Below, piece after piece: positions 43,806 through 51,931 of a stretch of 64,000 nt of DNA (position 1 is its first letter; each line of letters begins with the position of its first letter). This stretch comes from Palsa-504 sp963789225 (GTDB taxonomy: Bacteria > Actinomycetota > Actinomycetes > Streptosporangiales > Streptosporangiaceae): NCBI GenBank assembly GCA_963789225.1, contig CAWBKD010000002.1, forward strand, positions 186,001 through 250,000, written 5' to 3'. Below the pieces are notes generated by a model. That model was not told the origin of the DNA. It worked only from the letters and a program-made list of their open reading frames with translations, and did not search any database. A program made the position numbers and the translations under genes.

Positions 43806-45344
43806 TCAGTTGTACGCAGCGTCCTGGCCGACGGGAGCCTGTCCCGGCTGCCCGTCAGCCACGTCGGGTTCGGTGTGAAGGGTGCCAGGCTGGGCCGGAG
43901 GGTGGAAGGGGATCCAGACCTGGACGCTGGTGCCGACCCCCTCGGCGGACTTGAGCATGGCATGGCCGCCGTGCGCGGCGGCGATGGCCTGCACGATCGA
44001 CAGCCCGAGCCCGCTGCCGTGGCCGTTGCCTCCGTTGTGCCCGCCACGGTAGAAGCGGTCGAACGCGCGGGCCGCGGCCTCGGAGTCCATGCCCGGGCCC
44101 GCGTCCGTGACCTCGAGCAGCGCACCCTGCCCGGCCGCCGACAGGCGGACGGCGACCGGGGTGACCGGCGGGGTGTGCTCGCGGACGTTGCCGAGCAGGT
44201 TGGCCAGCACCTGCCGGATCCGCGGCTCGTCGGCGACGACCACCAGGTTGGCCGGCGTCCTGGCGTTGACCGGCCGGTCCGGCTCGACCGCCTGGGCGTC
44301 GGCGACGGCGTCCCTGACCAGCCCGGCCAGGTCCGTCTCGGTCAGGTCGAGCGAGGAGTGGCGGTCCAGCCTGGCCAGCTCGAGCAGCTCGGCGACCAGG
44401 CTGGACATCCGCTCCGCCTCCTGCTCGATGCGGCGCATGGCGTTCGGTAGCCGGTCGGGGCCCAGCGCACCCTGGCGGTACAGCTCCGCGTAACCGCGGA
44501 TCGTGGTCAGGGGCGTGCGCAGCTCGTGCGAGGCGTCCGCGGCGAACTGCCGCACCTTCTGCTCGGAGGCCCACCGGGCCCGGAACGCCTGCTGGATTCG
44601 GTCCAGCATCGTGTTGATGGCCGCGGCGAGCCGCCCCGCCTCGGCGTGGTCGCGGGGGTCCGGCATCCGCGCCGTCAGGTCGCCCCGGCTGGTGATCATG
44701 TCGGCCGTGCTCGCCATCCGGTCCAGCGGCGCCAGGCCGCGGCTGATCAGCCAGCGGCCGCCCAGCGCGAGCAGCGCGAGCAGGATCGCCCCGGTGATCA
44801 CCTCGGCGACGATCAGGCCGCGAACCTGGCTGCTCACCAGGCTGTTCGGCCGGGCGATGACCAGGACCCCCCCGCTCGGCGACGCCGGCACCACCGCGTG
44901 GCTGTTCAGCGCCTCCTTCGCGCTGACCAGCCGCCAGATCGCGGTCAGGGCCGGCTGGCCCGGCTGCGCGACCTGGAACAGCTGGCCCGTGGGATACTGC
45001 GACCTGAAGGCCAGCAGCGCGCCGATGCCGGTGAGGTTGTCGAGCATTCCCTGCAGCTCGGATGCGGCGGCCGACGGTGTGGACACCACGCTCGCCGACC
45101 GGTCCGCCAGGTCGTAGTAGGCCACCGCGTAGCCGCTCAGGCCCGGGATATCGCCCAGCTTGACGCGGGCGGCCAGGACCAGCTCGGAGCTGAACTGGTC
45201 CTGCTCGGAGTCACCGAGGACCGCCGTGGTGACCACACCCATGACGATGAGGAACAGGGCGGTGATCGCGATCAGCCCGGCCAGCAGCCGGGACCGCAGC
45301 GAGAGCCTGCCGCGCCCGGTAGCCCCCCGGCGCGCGGACCTCAT
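43806..45344 (-). CDS. Two-component sensor histidine kinase
   Basis: 512 aa. N-terminal TM helix (LLAGLIAITALFLIVMGV), an extracellular sensor region to ~residue 165, a second TM, HAMP (~190-245), the H-box FAADASHELRTPLTT (~270) and an HATPase domain with N-box LGNVREHTP, G1 DAGPGMDSE and G2 GSGLGLSIV. All catalytic elements are intact. It overlaps the response regulator by 4 bp and should phosphorylate it. Confidence 0.95.
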   Translation of the reverse strand: MRSARRGATGRGRLSLRSRLLAGLIAITALFLIVMGVVTTAVLGDSEQDQFSSELVLAARVKLGDIPGLSGYAVAYYDLADRSASVVSTPSAAASELQGMLDNLTGIGALLAFRSQYPTGQLFQVAQPGQPALTAIWRLVSAKEALNSHAVVPASPSGGVLVIARPNSLVSSQVRGLIVAEVITGAILLALLALGGRWLISRGLAPLDRMASTADMITSRGDLTARMPDPRDHAEAGRLAAAINTMLDRIQQAFRARWASEQKVRQFAADASHELRTPLTTIRGYAELYRQGALGPDRLPNAMRRIEQEAERMSSLVAELLELARLDRHSSLDLTETDLAGLVRDAVADAQAVEPDRPVNARTPANLVVVADEPRIRQVLANLLGNVREHTPPVTPVAVRLSAAGQGALLEVTDAGPGMDSEAAARAFDRFYRGGHNGGNGHGSGLGLSIVQAIAAAHGGHAMLKSAEGVGTSVQVWIPFHPPAQPGTLHTEPDVADGQPGQAPVGQDAAYN

Positions 45345-46078
45345 CTGCTCACGCGCTCGGCTTCTGGCGGCAGGCGCAGGCTATACCCGACGCCGCGCTG
45401 GGTGTGGATCATCGGCGGGCCGAGCGGGTCGAGCTTGCGGCGCAGGTAGCTGACGTACGTCTCCACGACCTGCGACTGGCCGGCGAACTCCCAGCCCCAG
45501 ACGTTCTCGAGCAGTTGCTGCCTGGTGAGCATCCGCCCCTGGTTCCGCATCAGGTACGCCAGCAGCCGGAACTCCGTCGGCGAGAGCTCCACCTGGATTC
45601 CCGCCCGGCGGACGACCCAGTGCTCCTCATCCAGTTCCAGGTCACCCACCTGCAGCAGGGCGGACCCGCTGGCCCCGCCGTCGTCCCCTGGCGTGCGCGT
45701 GGTGCGGCGCAGGACGGCCCTGACCCGGGCCACCAGCGCCTCGACCGAGAAGGGCTTGGTGACGTAGTCGTCGCCGCCGAGGGTAAGCCCGCGGATCGTG
45801 TCGGAGGTGGTGTCCCGCGCGGTCAGGAAGATGACGGGGACGTCGTTGCCGTCCTGCCGCAGCGCGCGGCAGACCTCGAAGCCGTCCATGTCGGGCAGCA
45901 TCACGTCGAGGATCATCAGGTCGGGCTCGTACGTCTCCGCCTGGTGCAGCGCGTCCTTGCCGCTGGCGCTGACCGAGACGGCGCAGCCGTGGAACTTCAG
46001 CGCCACCTCGACCAGCTCACGAATGTTCGGCTCGTCGTCGACGACGAGCACCTTGGGGATACGGTCACCGTCAGCCAT
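45341..46078 (-). CDS. OmpR/PhoB-family response regulator
   Basis: 245 aa. Receiver domain with VVDDEPN, phospho-acceptor Asp in MILDVMLPDMDG (~57) and Lys in TKPFSVE. Winged helix at ~150-240 with LSPTEFRLLAYLM and VVETYVSYLRRKLD. Its gene is the first of the two-component pair, coupled by ATGA to the kinase. Confidence 0.96.
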   Translation of the reverse strand: MADGDRIPKVLVVDDEPNIRELVEVALKFHGCAVSVSASGKDALHQAETYEPDLMILDVMLPDMDGFEVCRALRQDGNDVPVIFLTARDTTSDTIRGLTLGGDDYVTKPFSVEALVARVRAVLRRTTRTPGDDGGASGSALLQVGDLELDEEHWVVRRAGIQVELSPTEFRLLAYLMRNQGRMLTRQQLLENVWGWEFAGQSQVVETYVSYLRRKLDPLGPPMIHTQRGVGYSLRLPPEAERVSR

Positions 46079-46134
46079 GGCTTCTCACGTTTCATTGTCC
46101 AGCATAAAGAGCAGTGCGGATGTGTGCAGCAGGA

Positions 46135-46167
46135 CGCGGCGCGCCCCGGGAGGGAAGGCGCGCCGCG
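46135..46167. terminator. GC-rich hairpin between the membrane-protein gene and the response regulator
   Basis: CGCGGCGCGCC (46135-46145) and GGCGCGCCGCG (46157-46167) form a perfect 11 bp stem with an 11 nt loop, 12 bp after the stop of the membrane-protein gene and 57 bp before the regulator start. There is no T-run, as often in actinobacterial terminators. It could also act as an attenuator. Confidence 0.6.
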
Positions 46168-46178
46168 TGGGGTGCTCG

Positions 46179-46841
46179 TCAGCTCACTGACGTACCCCCC
46201 GTACCTGACACTGAGTTGGAGCCAGCTGCGGATCCGCCCGACCTGATCACGATAAGGCGGGAATCCCTGGCGCCGTTGACGACCGGGCCCCCGGTGAACA
46301 CGGTCTCACCGTCGGCCAGCGCGTTGGTCGTGGTCTTGACGCCGTTCTGCCTGACCACGGTGTTGCTGACGATCAGCCAGGTCCAGACCGTGCCGTCCGG
46401 GGCCCGGACCACCAGGTCGCTCCCGTTGACGGAGGTGATCGTGCCGCGTTCGAACGCCAGCGTGTGGAAGCCCGCCGCGTTGTGGTAAGTGAATTCGCCG
46501 TGGACGCCCCCGAGGGCCCGCAGCCGGGCGATCGCCCGCCGGATGCGGCGCAGCGGCACGTTGGCCGCGGTGCTGCCGGCGGTGCTGAACGCCGAGTTGA
46601 GGACGGCCGCCTGGGCCGACTGGGCGGTGCTCGTGTTGCTGGTGGCGCTGGCGGCCGGGGTGCCCGACCCGGACAGCGCGTAGGCGATCCCACCGCCGGC
46701 GAGGAAACCGGCCAGGGTGAGGCCGGCGCCCCAGCGCAGGAACCGCTTCTTGCGGGACCCGGCAGGAGGATCGGGTGTACCGGCCGGGTGGGGCCCGCCT
46801 GCGGGCCCGGCCCCGATCGGGCTGTCGTACAAGTTGTTCAT
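46179..46841 (-). CDS. Single-TM secreted-domain protein (DUF5666-like beta fold)
   Basis: 220 aa. A Gly/Pro-rich cytoplasmic start, a TM helix (LRWGAGLTLAGFLAGGGIAY, ~36-55), an Ala/Ser/Thr linker, and an extracellular domain (~110-200) containing TITSVNGSDLVVRAPDG and TWLIVSNTVVR, which resembles the OB-like DUF5666 repeat. It precedes the two-component genes on the same strand and may be sensed or regulated by them. Confidence 0.75.
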   Translation of the reverse strand: MNNLYDSPIGAGPAGGPHPAGTPDPPAGSRKKRFLRWGAGLTLAGFLAGGGIAYALSGSGTPAASATSNTSTAQSAQAAVLNSAFSTAGSTAANVPLRRIRRAIARLRALGGVHGEFTYHNAAGFHTLAFERGTITSVNGSDLVVRAPDGTVWTWLIVSNTVVRQNGVKTTTNALADGETVFTGGPVVNGARDSRLIVIRSGGSAAGSNSVSGTGGTSVS

Positions 46842-47088
46842 GCCAAGCAGGGTGGGTCACGGGTCTTGGACATCGCCCGGTCCCGTCTGTAAGCAGCCTG
46901 AGAGTGGCACGCGAGTTTGCTGTCGGTCAGCAGGGCGTCCGTGGGGAGCGCTCATGATCCTCTCGGATTCGCCGCGCCGGTTCCGCGGCCCTCACCGCCG
47001 CGATGACGGACAAGTGGGAAGTTGCTGTTCGTGATTCGCACGCAACGTGCCAGACTGTGAGCTATCGGTTCTGGTGGAGGGGCGACTG

Positions 47089-47910
47089 ATGAACCACAAG
47101 ATACCTTCTGGCGTGGACACGGGCCGGCCGTCGCCTGCGCGGATCTACGACTACATGCTCAAGGGCAACAACTACTTCCAGGTCGATCGCTTCGCCGCCG
47201 AGCGCATCCTGGCCGTCGAGCCCGAGATCAGGGACTGCGCGTGGTCTAACCGCGGTTTCCACCAGCGCGCCGCCAAGTGGATCTGCCAGCAAGGCGTGCG
47301 CCAGTTCATCGACATCGGCTCCGGGCTGCCGACGATCGGGAACACGCATGACGTGGTGCAGAAGGTGGACCCGGCGGCCCGGGTGGTGTACGTCGACAAC
47401 GATCCGATGGTGCAATTGCACAGCGAGGCGCTCATCGGCAGCGGCGCGACGACGACCGGCGTGATCTGCGCCGACCTGCGAGAGCCTGACGCCATCCTGG
47501 ACCATCCCGAGGTCCGCAGGCTCGTCGACTTCGGCGAGCCGGTCGGTCTGTTGATGACCGCGGTCATGATGTTCGTCTCCGATGTATCAGACCCGTGGGC
47601 CCTGGTGTCGCGATACGTCGGCACGCTCGCGTCCGGCAGCTACCTGTCGCTGTCGCACCTCACCGACGATTACAAGCCTCCGGCCGCGTGCGAGGGCTTC
47701 CGTTCCGTCTTCGACGGCGCCACCGAGCACCTGTACTTCCGCTCCAGGGCCAAGGTCGAGCGCTTCTTCGCCGGGCTGGAACTGGTCTCGCCGTACGAGG
47801 GAGCCGAGCCCGGCGTGACGTTCGCCGGCCTGTGGGGGGCCGAGGACGTCGAGCTGGCCGACAGCGACGGCTCGCGCTGGCTCTACTGCGGAGTGGCCAG
47901 GAAGCCATGA
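47089..47910 (+). CDS. SAM-dependent methyltransferase (Methyltransf_19 / DUF574)
   Basis: 273 aa; the ATG at 47089 is preceded by GGAGGGG. GRPSPARIYDYMLKGNNYF (residues ~10-28) is the family signature, followed by FIDIGSGLPTIGN (SAM motif I, ~78-90) and VVYVDNDPMV (~105-114). The substrate is unknown. The family is often next to Scr1/DUF397 genes, as here. The upstream 247 bp has no clear element except a TTCGTGATTCGCA stretch at ~47030-47042. Confidence 0.9.
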   Translation: MNHKIPSGVDTGRPSPARIYDYMLKGNNYFQVDRFAAERILAVEPEIRDCAWSNRGFHQRAAKWICQQGVRQFIDIGSGLPTIGNTHDVVQKVDPAARVVYVDNDPMVQLHSEALIGSGATTTGVICADLREPDAILDHPEVRRLVDFGEPVGLLMTAVMMFVSDVSDPWALVSRYVGTLASGSYLSLSHLTDDYKPPAACEGFRSVFDGATEHLYFRSRAKVERFFAGLELVSPYEGAEPGVTFAGLWGAEDVELADSDGSRWLYCGVARKP

Positions 47911-48185
47911 CCGCCAAGCCCACGGTCTCCGCGCTCGGCATCGACCTGGCGGCCCAGGCCTGGCAGCGCTCCGGCCAGGGCGACGGCGCGATCGAGGTCG
48001 CGTTTGCCCGGGCTCCCGCCCCCGGGGACGAAGCCGAGTGGGTCCTGCTCCGGGTCGCGGGCGATGAGGACCAGCGGGTTCTCGTCTTCGACCGACACGA
48101 ATGGGAGTGCTTCCTCGACGGTGCCCGCAACGGGGAGTTCGACGACGCGGCCACGCCCGCCTCGTCGCCTGGTGATCATTATTAA
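47907..48185 (+). CDS. Small DUF397-like acidic protein
   Basis: 92 aa, ATGA overlap with the methyltransferase. The end segment VLVFDRHEWECFLDGARNGE resembles the VLVFTPAEWDAFLAGVRDGE-type end of DUF397 proteins. The N-terminal half does not match. It may be a divergent partner of the Scr1-type regulator encoded next. Confidence 0.72.
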   Translation: MTAKPTVSALGIDLAAQAWQRSGQGDGAIEVAFARAPAPGDEAEWVLLRVAGDEDQRVLVFDRHEWECFLDGARNGEFDDAATPASSPGDHY

Positions 48186-48200
48186 CCCTGGGACTCTGGT

Positions 48201-48258
48201 TTGCGATTCGCAAGTTGGGTACCGTGTAGGGCATGACAGGCTTCCTGTCAAGAAGGAG
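48201..48258 (+). promoter_or_regulatory. Palindromes and ribosome site of the Scr1-type regulator gene
   Basis: TTGCGATTCGCAA (48201-48213) is a perfect palindrome. TGACAGG-CTT-CCTGTCA (48234-48250) is a hairpin immediately before AGAAGGAG (48251-48258), the ribosome site 6 nt ahead of ATG 48265. The first is a likely operator for autoregulation; the second could affect translation. Confidence 0.55.
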
Positions 48259-48264
48259 ATCCGC

Positions 48265-49281
48265 ATGAGCGATGACGCGTACGGCGCCACCATCGCCAAG
48301 CGCCGGCTGGCTCGCGAGCTGACCACGGCGCGGATCAGGGCCGGCTACACCGCCAACCACGCCTGCGACATCCTGAACTGGGGCCGCGGCAAGGTCGGCC
48401 GCTTCGAGGCGAACCAGTGGAAGCGCCCGGAGATGAGCGACATCAGGGACCTGATCCGGATCTACGGCATCGAAGGCGATAAGCGGGACGAGATCGAGGA
48501 CCTGGCCATCCGGGCCCGGGCCCGGCCCTGGTGGCGTGAGTATCCCGAGATCTTCGACGGCGAGTTCCCCGGTTACGAGAACGACGCCACCACCATCCGC
48601 GTGTTCATGCCGCTGGTGCTGCCCGGGCTGCTGCAGACTCCCGCCTACACCGAGGCGCTGATGAGGTCGGGGCCGCGGCCCCCGGCCTACCGGCGCAAGG
48701 CGGTCGATTCCCGGCTGCGCAGGCAGGAGATCCTCGACCGCAAGGACGGCACCGCGCCCATGGTCAGCGCCGTCATCACCGAGGCGTCGCTGCTGTACCG
48801 GTGGGGGATACGCGAGGACCGCAGGGAGCAGGTCGAGCACCTGGTCGCGCTCGGCTCCCACCGCAACGTGCAGCTGCGCATCCAGCGGTTCGAGGACGGG
48901 CCGCCGACCGGGATCGTGTCCATGGTCAACATCTTCGGCTTCCGCGATGACGAGCCGAGCCTGGTCTTTGTCGAAACCGACTACTCGATCGAGGAGGTGA
49001 GCAAGCCCGAGCCCGTGCAGGGGTACATCGAATCGTTCGAGCGTGCCACCGATGCCGCGCTTGAGCCTGCGGATACCACGGGCTATCTCGAACATCTGGC
49101 TAAGCGAATGGAGTTAAGCGATGACCGACCTGTCTCAGGCCATCTGGCGGAAGGCCCGCCGCAGTGCGCACAACGGAGGCTGCGTGGAAATCGCGGCCAA
49201 CCTGCCCGGCGTGACCGCCGTCCGGGACAGCAAGCGACCCGAGGGGGGCGCCCACGTGGTCGGGCGGGACTCGTTCGCTGA
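48265..49281 (+). CDS. Scr1-family (XRE HTH + DUF5753) regulator with aberrant C-terminal extension
   Basis: 338 aa in the frame. The N-terminal HTH (~12-70) includes ARIRAGYTANHACDILNWG and GKVGRFEANQW. DUF5753 spans ~95-280 and includes VLPGLLQTPAYTEALM. The real domain ends near residue 286 (HLAKRME). The last ~50 residues are Arg/Gly-rich and are an out-of-frame reading of the downstream DUF397 gene, which overlaps by 161 bp. A TAA lies one base out of frame just there, suggesting a recent single-base change removed the stop. Confidence 0.85.
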   Translation: MSDDAYGATIAKRRLARELTTARIRAGYTANHACDILNWGRGKVGRFEANQWKRPEMSDIRDLIRIYGIEGDKRDEIEDLAIRARARPWWREYPEIFDGEFPGYENDATTIRVFMPLVLPGLLQTPAYTEALMRSGPRPPAYRRKAVDSRLRRQEILDRKDGTAPMVSAVITEASLLYRWGIREDRREQVEHLVALGSHRNVQLRIQRFEDGPPTGIVSMVNIFGFRDDEPSLVFVETDYSIEEVSKPEPVQGYIESFERATDAALEPADTTGYLEHLAKRMELSDDRPVSGHLAEGPPQCAQRRLRGNRGQPARRDRRPGQQATRGGRPRGRAGLVR

Positions 49282-49324
49282 GTTCCTGGCCGACGTGAAG
49301 GCGGGACGTTACGACCTGAAGTAG
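49121..49324 (+). CDS. DUF397 protein (Scr2-like)
   Basis: 67 aa. WRKARRSAHNGGCVEIA (~9-25), VAVRDSKRPEG-like AVRDSKRPEGG and FAEFLADVKAGRYD are the classic DUF397 blocks. The partner is an Scr1/WhiJ-type regulator, whose frame overlaps its start. In Streptomyces such pairs are thought to work as antitoxin-like or developmental regulators. A terminator follows. Confidence 0.93.
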   Translation: MTDLSQAIWRKARRSAHNGGCVEIAANLPGVTAVRDSKRPEGGAHVVGRDSFAEFLADVKAGRYDLK

Positions 49325-49346
49325 CAGTCGTGGCGGCAACGGAAAA

Positions 49347-49376
49347 CCCCCGGGTGGATGCAGCCACCGGGGGCTT
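49347..49376 (+). terminator. Intrinsic terminator after the DUF397 gene
   Basis: CCCCCGGGTGG (49347-49357) pairs with CCACCGGGGG (49364-49373) with one bulged G and a 6 nt loop, followed by CTTTCTG. It lies 23 bp after the stop codon and ends the methyltransferase/DUF397/Scr1 unit. Confidence 0.8.
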
Positions 49377-49379
49377 TCT

Positions 49380-49816
49380 GTCGTGCCTGGCCTGTCTCGT
49401 GGCCCAGTCGGGTGGGTAACCGACAGGTTCCCAACCGTGACTGTACATGCAGGTTCGACTAATTGCCAGACAAGAAACACTCTTAATCAGTCAATCGTCA
49501 CAATTCAGCCACTAAGGACGCACGGACGTCGCAGGCACCATGGGTAACAGATAAGCCCGGTACCCAATCGGGAGAAAACAGTGACATAGCCCACTTATGT
49601 CTGAAATATTCGATATATCCAGTTTGGTACGCCTGTAATGAACTGCGATAAAAAGAATAATGCCATTGATATTGCGAAGCGGGTCAGCCGAGTCATAACC
49701 TGTGTTTCACAGATTAAGAGTCGAAAACCAGGTATCGTGTTCGCAGGTAAACTGCCGACGGCAACCCCCCCTCCAGCCGGCGGGCCTATGTCAGTTGATG
49801 GCCGGAGGCGTCAGGT
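49380..49816 (+). other. AT-rich non-coding region before the ATPase gene
   Basis: About 440 bp of clearly lower GC than everything around it, with runs such as AAAAAGAATAATG and ATTCGATATATCC. The only frame longer than 50 codons (49638-49820) has no ribosome site or family look. It probably holds the promoter of the ATPase gene; no exact site is clear. Confidence 0.5.
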
Positions 49817-50863
49817 ATGAAGCAGGGCATTAGCAGTTGGCGAAGCGTTCACGCGGGTAACTGCCAGGCGTGGCCGCTTCCGGCCGACGCGACGTGTGCG
49901 TCAGTCGCGCGGCAGGTGTTCCGGGACGCGGTCTCGGAGGTCGGGCTTGAGCCAGACCTCCTCGATGACTGCATCCTGATGGCCAGCGAACTCGCGGCCA
50001 ACACGCTGCACGCGCACGCGGTGGCCGGAGTCGGCGGAGGGGGCAATCGGCTCGCGTCCGTGGCAGCGGACGTGGAGGGCGAGCAAGAGATTTCCGCCGA
50101 CCCGGCCCCACGGGAACCACAGGCACCGCAGGAACCTCGGACCCCACTGAACCCGTCGAACACACCAGCCCCACCGGCCCCACGGGCCCCGCAGGACGAC
50201 GAGCCTCCCCAGGATCACTGCGGTCCCGAGCTCTGGCTGTACCTGCGCGGCCTCGGCACCCGCCGGGAGCTGGTCTGCAAGGTCTTCAACTGCGTCCGCG
50301 GCTGGCGGCACGGCTCCCCGCCGTCCCCGTCCAGCGCGTCCATCCAGGCCGTGACCGGGCGCGGGCTGCAGATCGTGCACGAGCTGTCGGATGGCCGGTG
50401 GGGACACCATCCCACCCGGGCCCGGCTGAGCGGCTGGGGACGGCGCGGCAAGGCCGTCTGGTTCGCGGTGCCCGCCCCGCTGGCGCACGCCCGCCTGGCG
50501 GACGTGACCGGCCTGCACGCGTACACCCTCTCCGCCGACGTCACGGCCACCCGGGCCAGCGAGCGGCTCAGCGCGCGCCAGGCCGCGCGGGAGCTCGAGG
50601 CGATGCTGAGCGAGCGCGGGTTCGGCAGGCTGCTGCGGGCCGACCAGCCGACCTCGGACCTATCGGTCCTGTCCGTCGGCCGCGGCCTGACCATCTGGTG
50701 CCGGTCCGGGGTGGTGTCGCTGAGCACCCCCGGCGGAGCCAACCTGCGGTGGAACTACGCCGACCTGGTCGAGGCGGCCGAGCAGACGGTGCGGCACTGC
50801 GAGGAGCTGGAGTTCAGCGGGGAGGTTGAGCTCGGCGAGGACCTGTTCGCCCAGGCCCAGTGA
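49817..50863 (+). CDS. Anti-sigma-factor-like ATP-binding protein (HATPase_c_2; Scr3/AbaA-type)
   Basis: 348 aa. N-box LMASELAANTLHAH (~53-66) and G-box GRGLQIVHELSDGRWG (~178-193) flank a Pro-rich insertion (~90-135, with PREPQAPQEPRTP). The kinase-like fold resembles RsbW. The C-terminal ~120 residues are of no known family. Together with Scr1 and DUF397 it makes the three-part arrangement known from Streptomyces abaA-type loci. Confidence 0.82.
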   Translation: MKQGISSWRSVHAGNCQAWPLPADATCASVARQVFRDAVSEVGLEPDLLDDCILMASELAANTLHAHAVAGVGGGGNRLASVAADVEGEQEISADPAPREPQAPQEPRTPLNPSNTPAPPAPRAPQDDEPPQDHCGPELWLYLRGLGTRRELVCKVFNCVRGWRHGSPPSPSSASIQAVTGRGLQIVHELSDGRWGHHPTRARLSGWGRRGKAVWFAVPAPLAHARLADVTGLHAYTLSADVTATRASERLSARQAARELEAMLSERGFGRLLRADQPTSDLSVLSVGRGLTIWCRSGVVSLSTPGGANLRWNYADLVEAAEQTVRHCEELEFSGEVELGEDLFAQAQ

Positions 50864-50885
50864 CCCCTCAGGCAGGCCCTCAGGA

Positions 50886-51815
50886 TCAGGCAGGCAGGGC
50901 CGCGGCCACCCGGCCGAACGCCCCGAGCGTGAGCTCCCAGAAGCCGGGCACGTCGATCTCCATCGCCACCCGGGCGTTACCGTTGCCCTCGGCACCGAAC
51001 TCGATCACCGTCATCCCCGAGGTCAGCCGCCCCGTGGTCTCCACCTGAACCAGGGCGGGGACCAGCCCGAACACGTCGGGCTGCGCGACCCAGGCCACCG
51101 CGCACACGTCGTGCACCGGCGGCCCGGATGAATCGCCCACCGACAGGTACTGCTGGAGGGCCGGCAGCAGGAGCACGGTGCCGAGCGGTCCCAGCTCGCG
51201 CATCCGCTGCAACACCGCCGCGGAGGCTCCGGTCCGCATGGTCACGTCGAGCCCCAGCATGGTCACCGTCCAGCCGGCCCCGAACACCATCGCCGCCGCC
51301 TCCGGGTCGGCCCACATGTTGTACTCGGCGGCTGGCGTCGTGTTGCCGCGCCCCGACGATCCGCCCATGATCACGAAGTCCCGTACCCAGCCGGGGAGCC
51401 GCGGTTCCCGCCGCACCGCCAGCGCGATGTTGGTCAGCGGCCCGGTGGCCACCAGGGTGATCTCGCCGGGATCGGCGCGGACGGTGTCGATGATGAAGTC
51501 GATGGCGTGCCCGGCCGCCGGGCTGGCCGTCGGCGCCGGCAGCCCGGCCCCGCCCAGGCCCGACTCGCCGTGCACCTCCCGCGCGTCCAGGGCGGGGCGC
51601 AGGAAGGGCCCGGCGCACCCGGCGGTCACCGGCGTGTTCGCCGCGCCGATGAACTCGCACACCGCGAGCGCGTTCGCCGTGGTCTGGGCCAGCCCGACGT
51701 TGCCAGCCACCGTCGTGATCCCGAGGAGTTCGAGGCCCGGATGCCCGTGCGCGAAGGCGATCGCCAGCGCGTCATCGATCCCGGGGTCGCAGTCCAGGAT
51801 GATCTTGGTGGCCAT
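50886..51815 (-). CDS. Inosine-uridine-preferring nucleoside hydrolase
   Basis: 309 aa; ATG at 51815 with CAGGAGCAGG upstream (a longer frame to 51914 lacks support). KIILDCDPGIDDALAIA (~4-20) is the DxDxxxDD calcium site, and PVHDVCAVAW (~235-244) carries the second Asp. VIMGGSSGRGNTTPAAEYNM is also typical. It cleaves ribonucleosides to base and ribose. It diverges from glyA. Confidence 0.94.
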   Translation of the reverse strand: MATKIILDCDPGIDDALAIAFAHGHPGLELLGITTVAGNVGLAQTTANALAVCEFIGAANTPVTAGCAGPFLRPALDAREVHGESGLGGAGLPAPTASPAAGHAIDFIIDTVRADPGEITLVATGPLTNIALAVRREPRLPGWVRDFVIMGGSSGRGNTTPAAEYNMWADPEAAAMVFGAGWTVTMLGLDVTMRTGASAAVLQRMRELGPLGTVLLLPALQQYLSVGDSSGPPVHDVCAVAWVAQPDVFGLVPALVQVETTGRLTSGMTVIEFGAEGNGNARVAMEIDVPGFWELTLGAFGRVAAALPA

Positions 51816-51931
51816 GTCCTGCTCCTGCCTCGCGTCGGTACCCGGAATGAAGGTACCGAACGAACGTTGGTGCGCGCCCCAGTGACCTGCGACGGCCGCG
51901 GTGTGTAGCCTCATCAGCGAGGAGGTCCGTG

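Noticed and set aside
49638..49820. 60-codon frame MNCDKKNNAIDIAKRV in the AT-rich island
   Set aside because: No ribosome site, no family look, and it overlaps the start of the ATPase gene; low GC alone explains the unusual composition.
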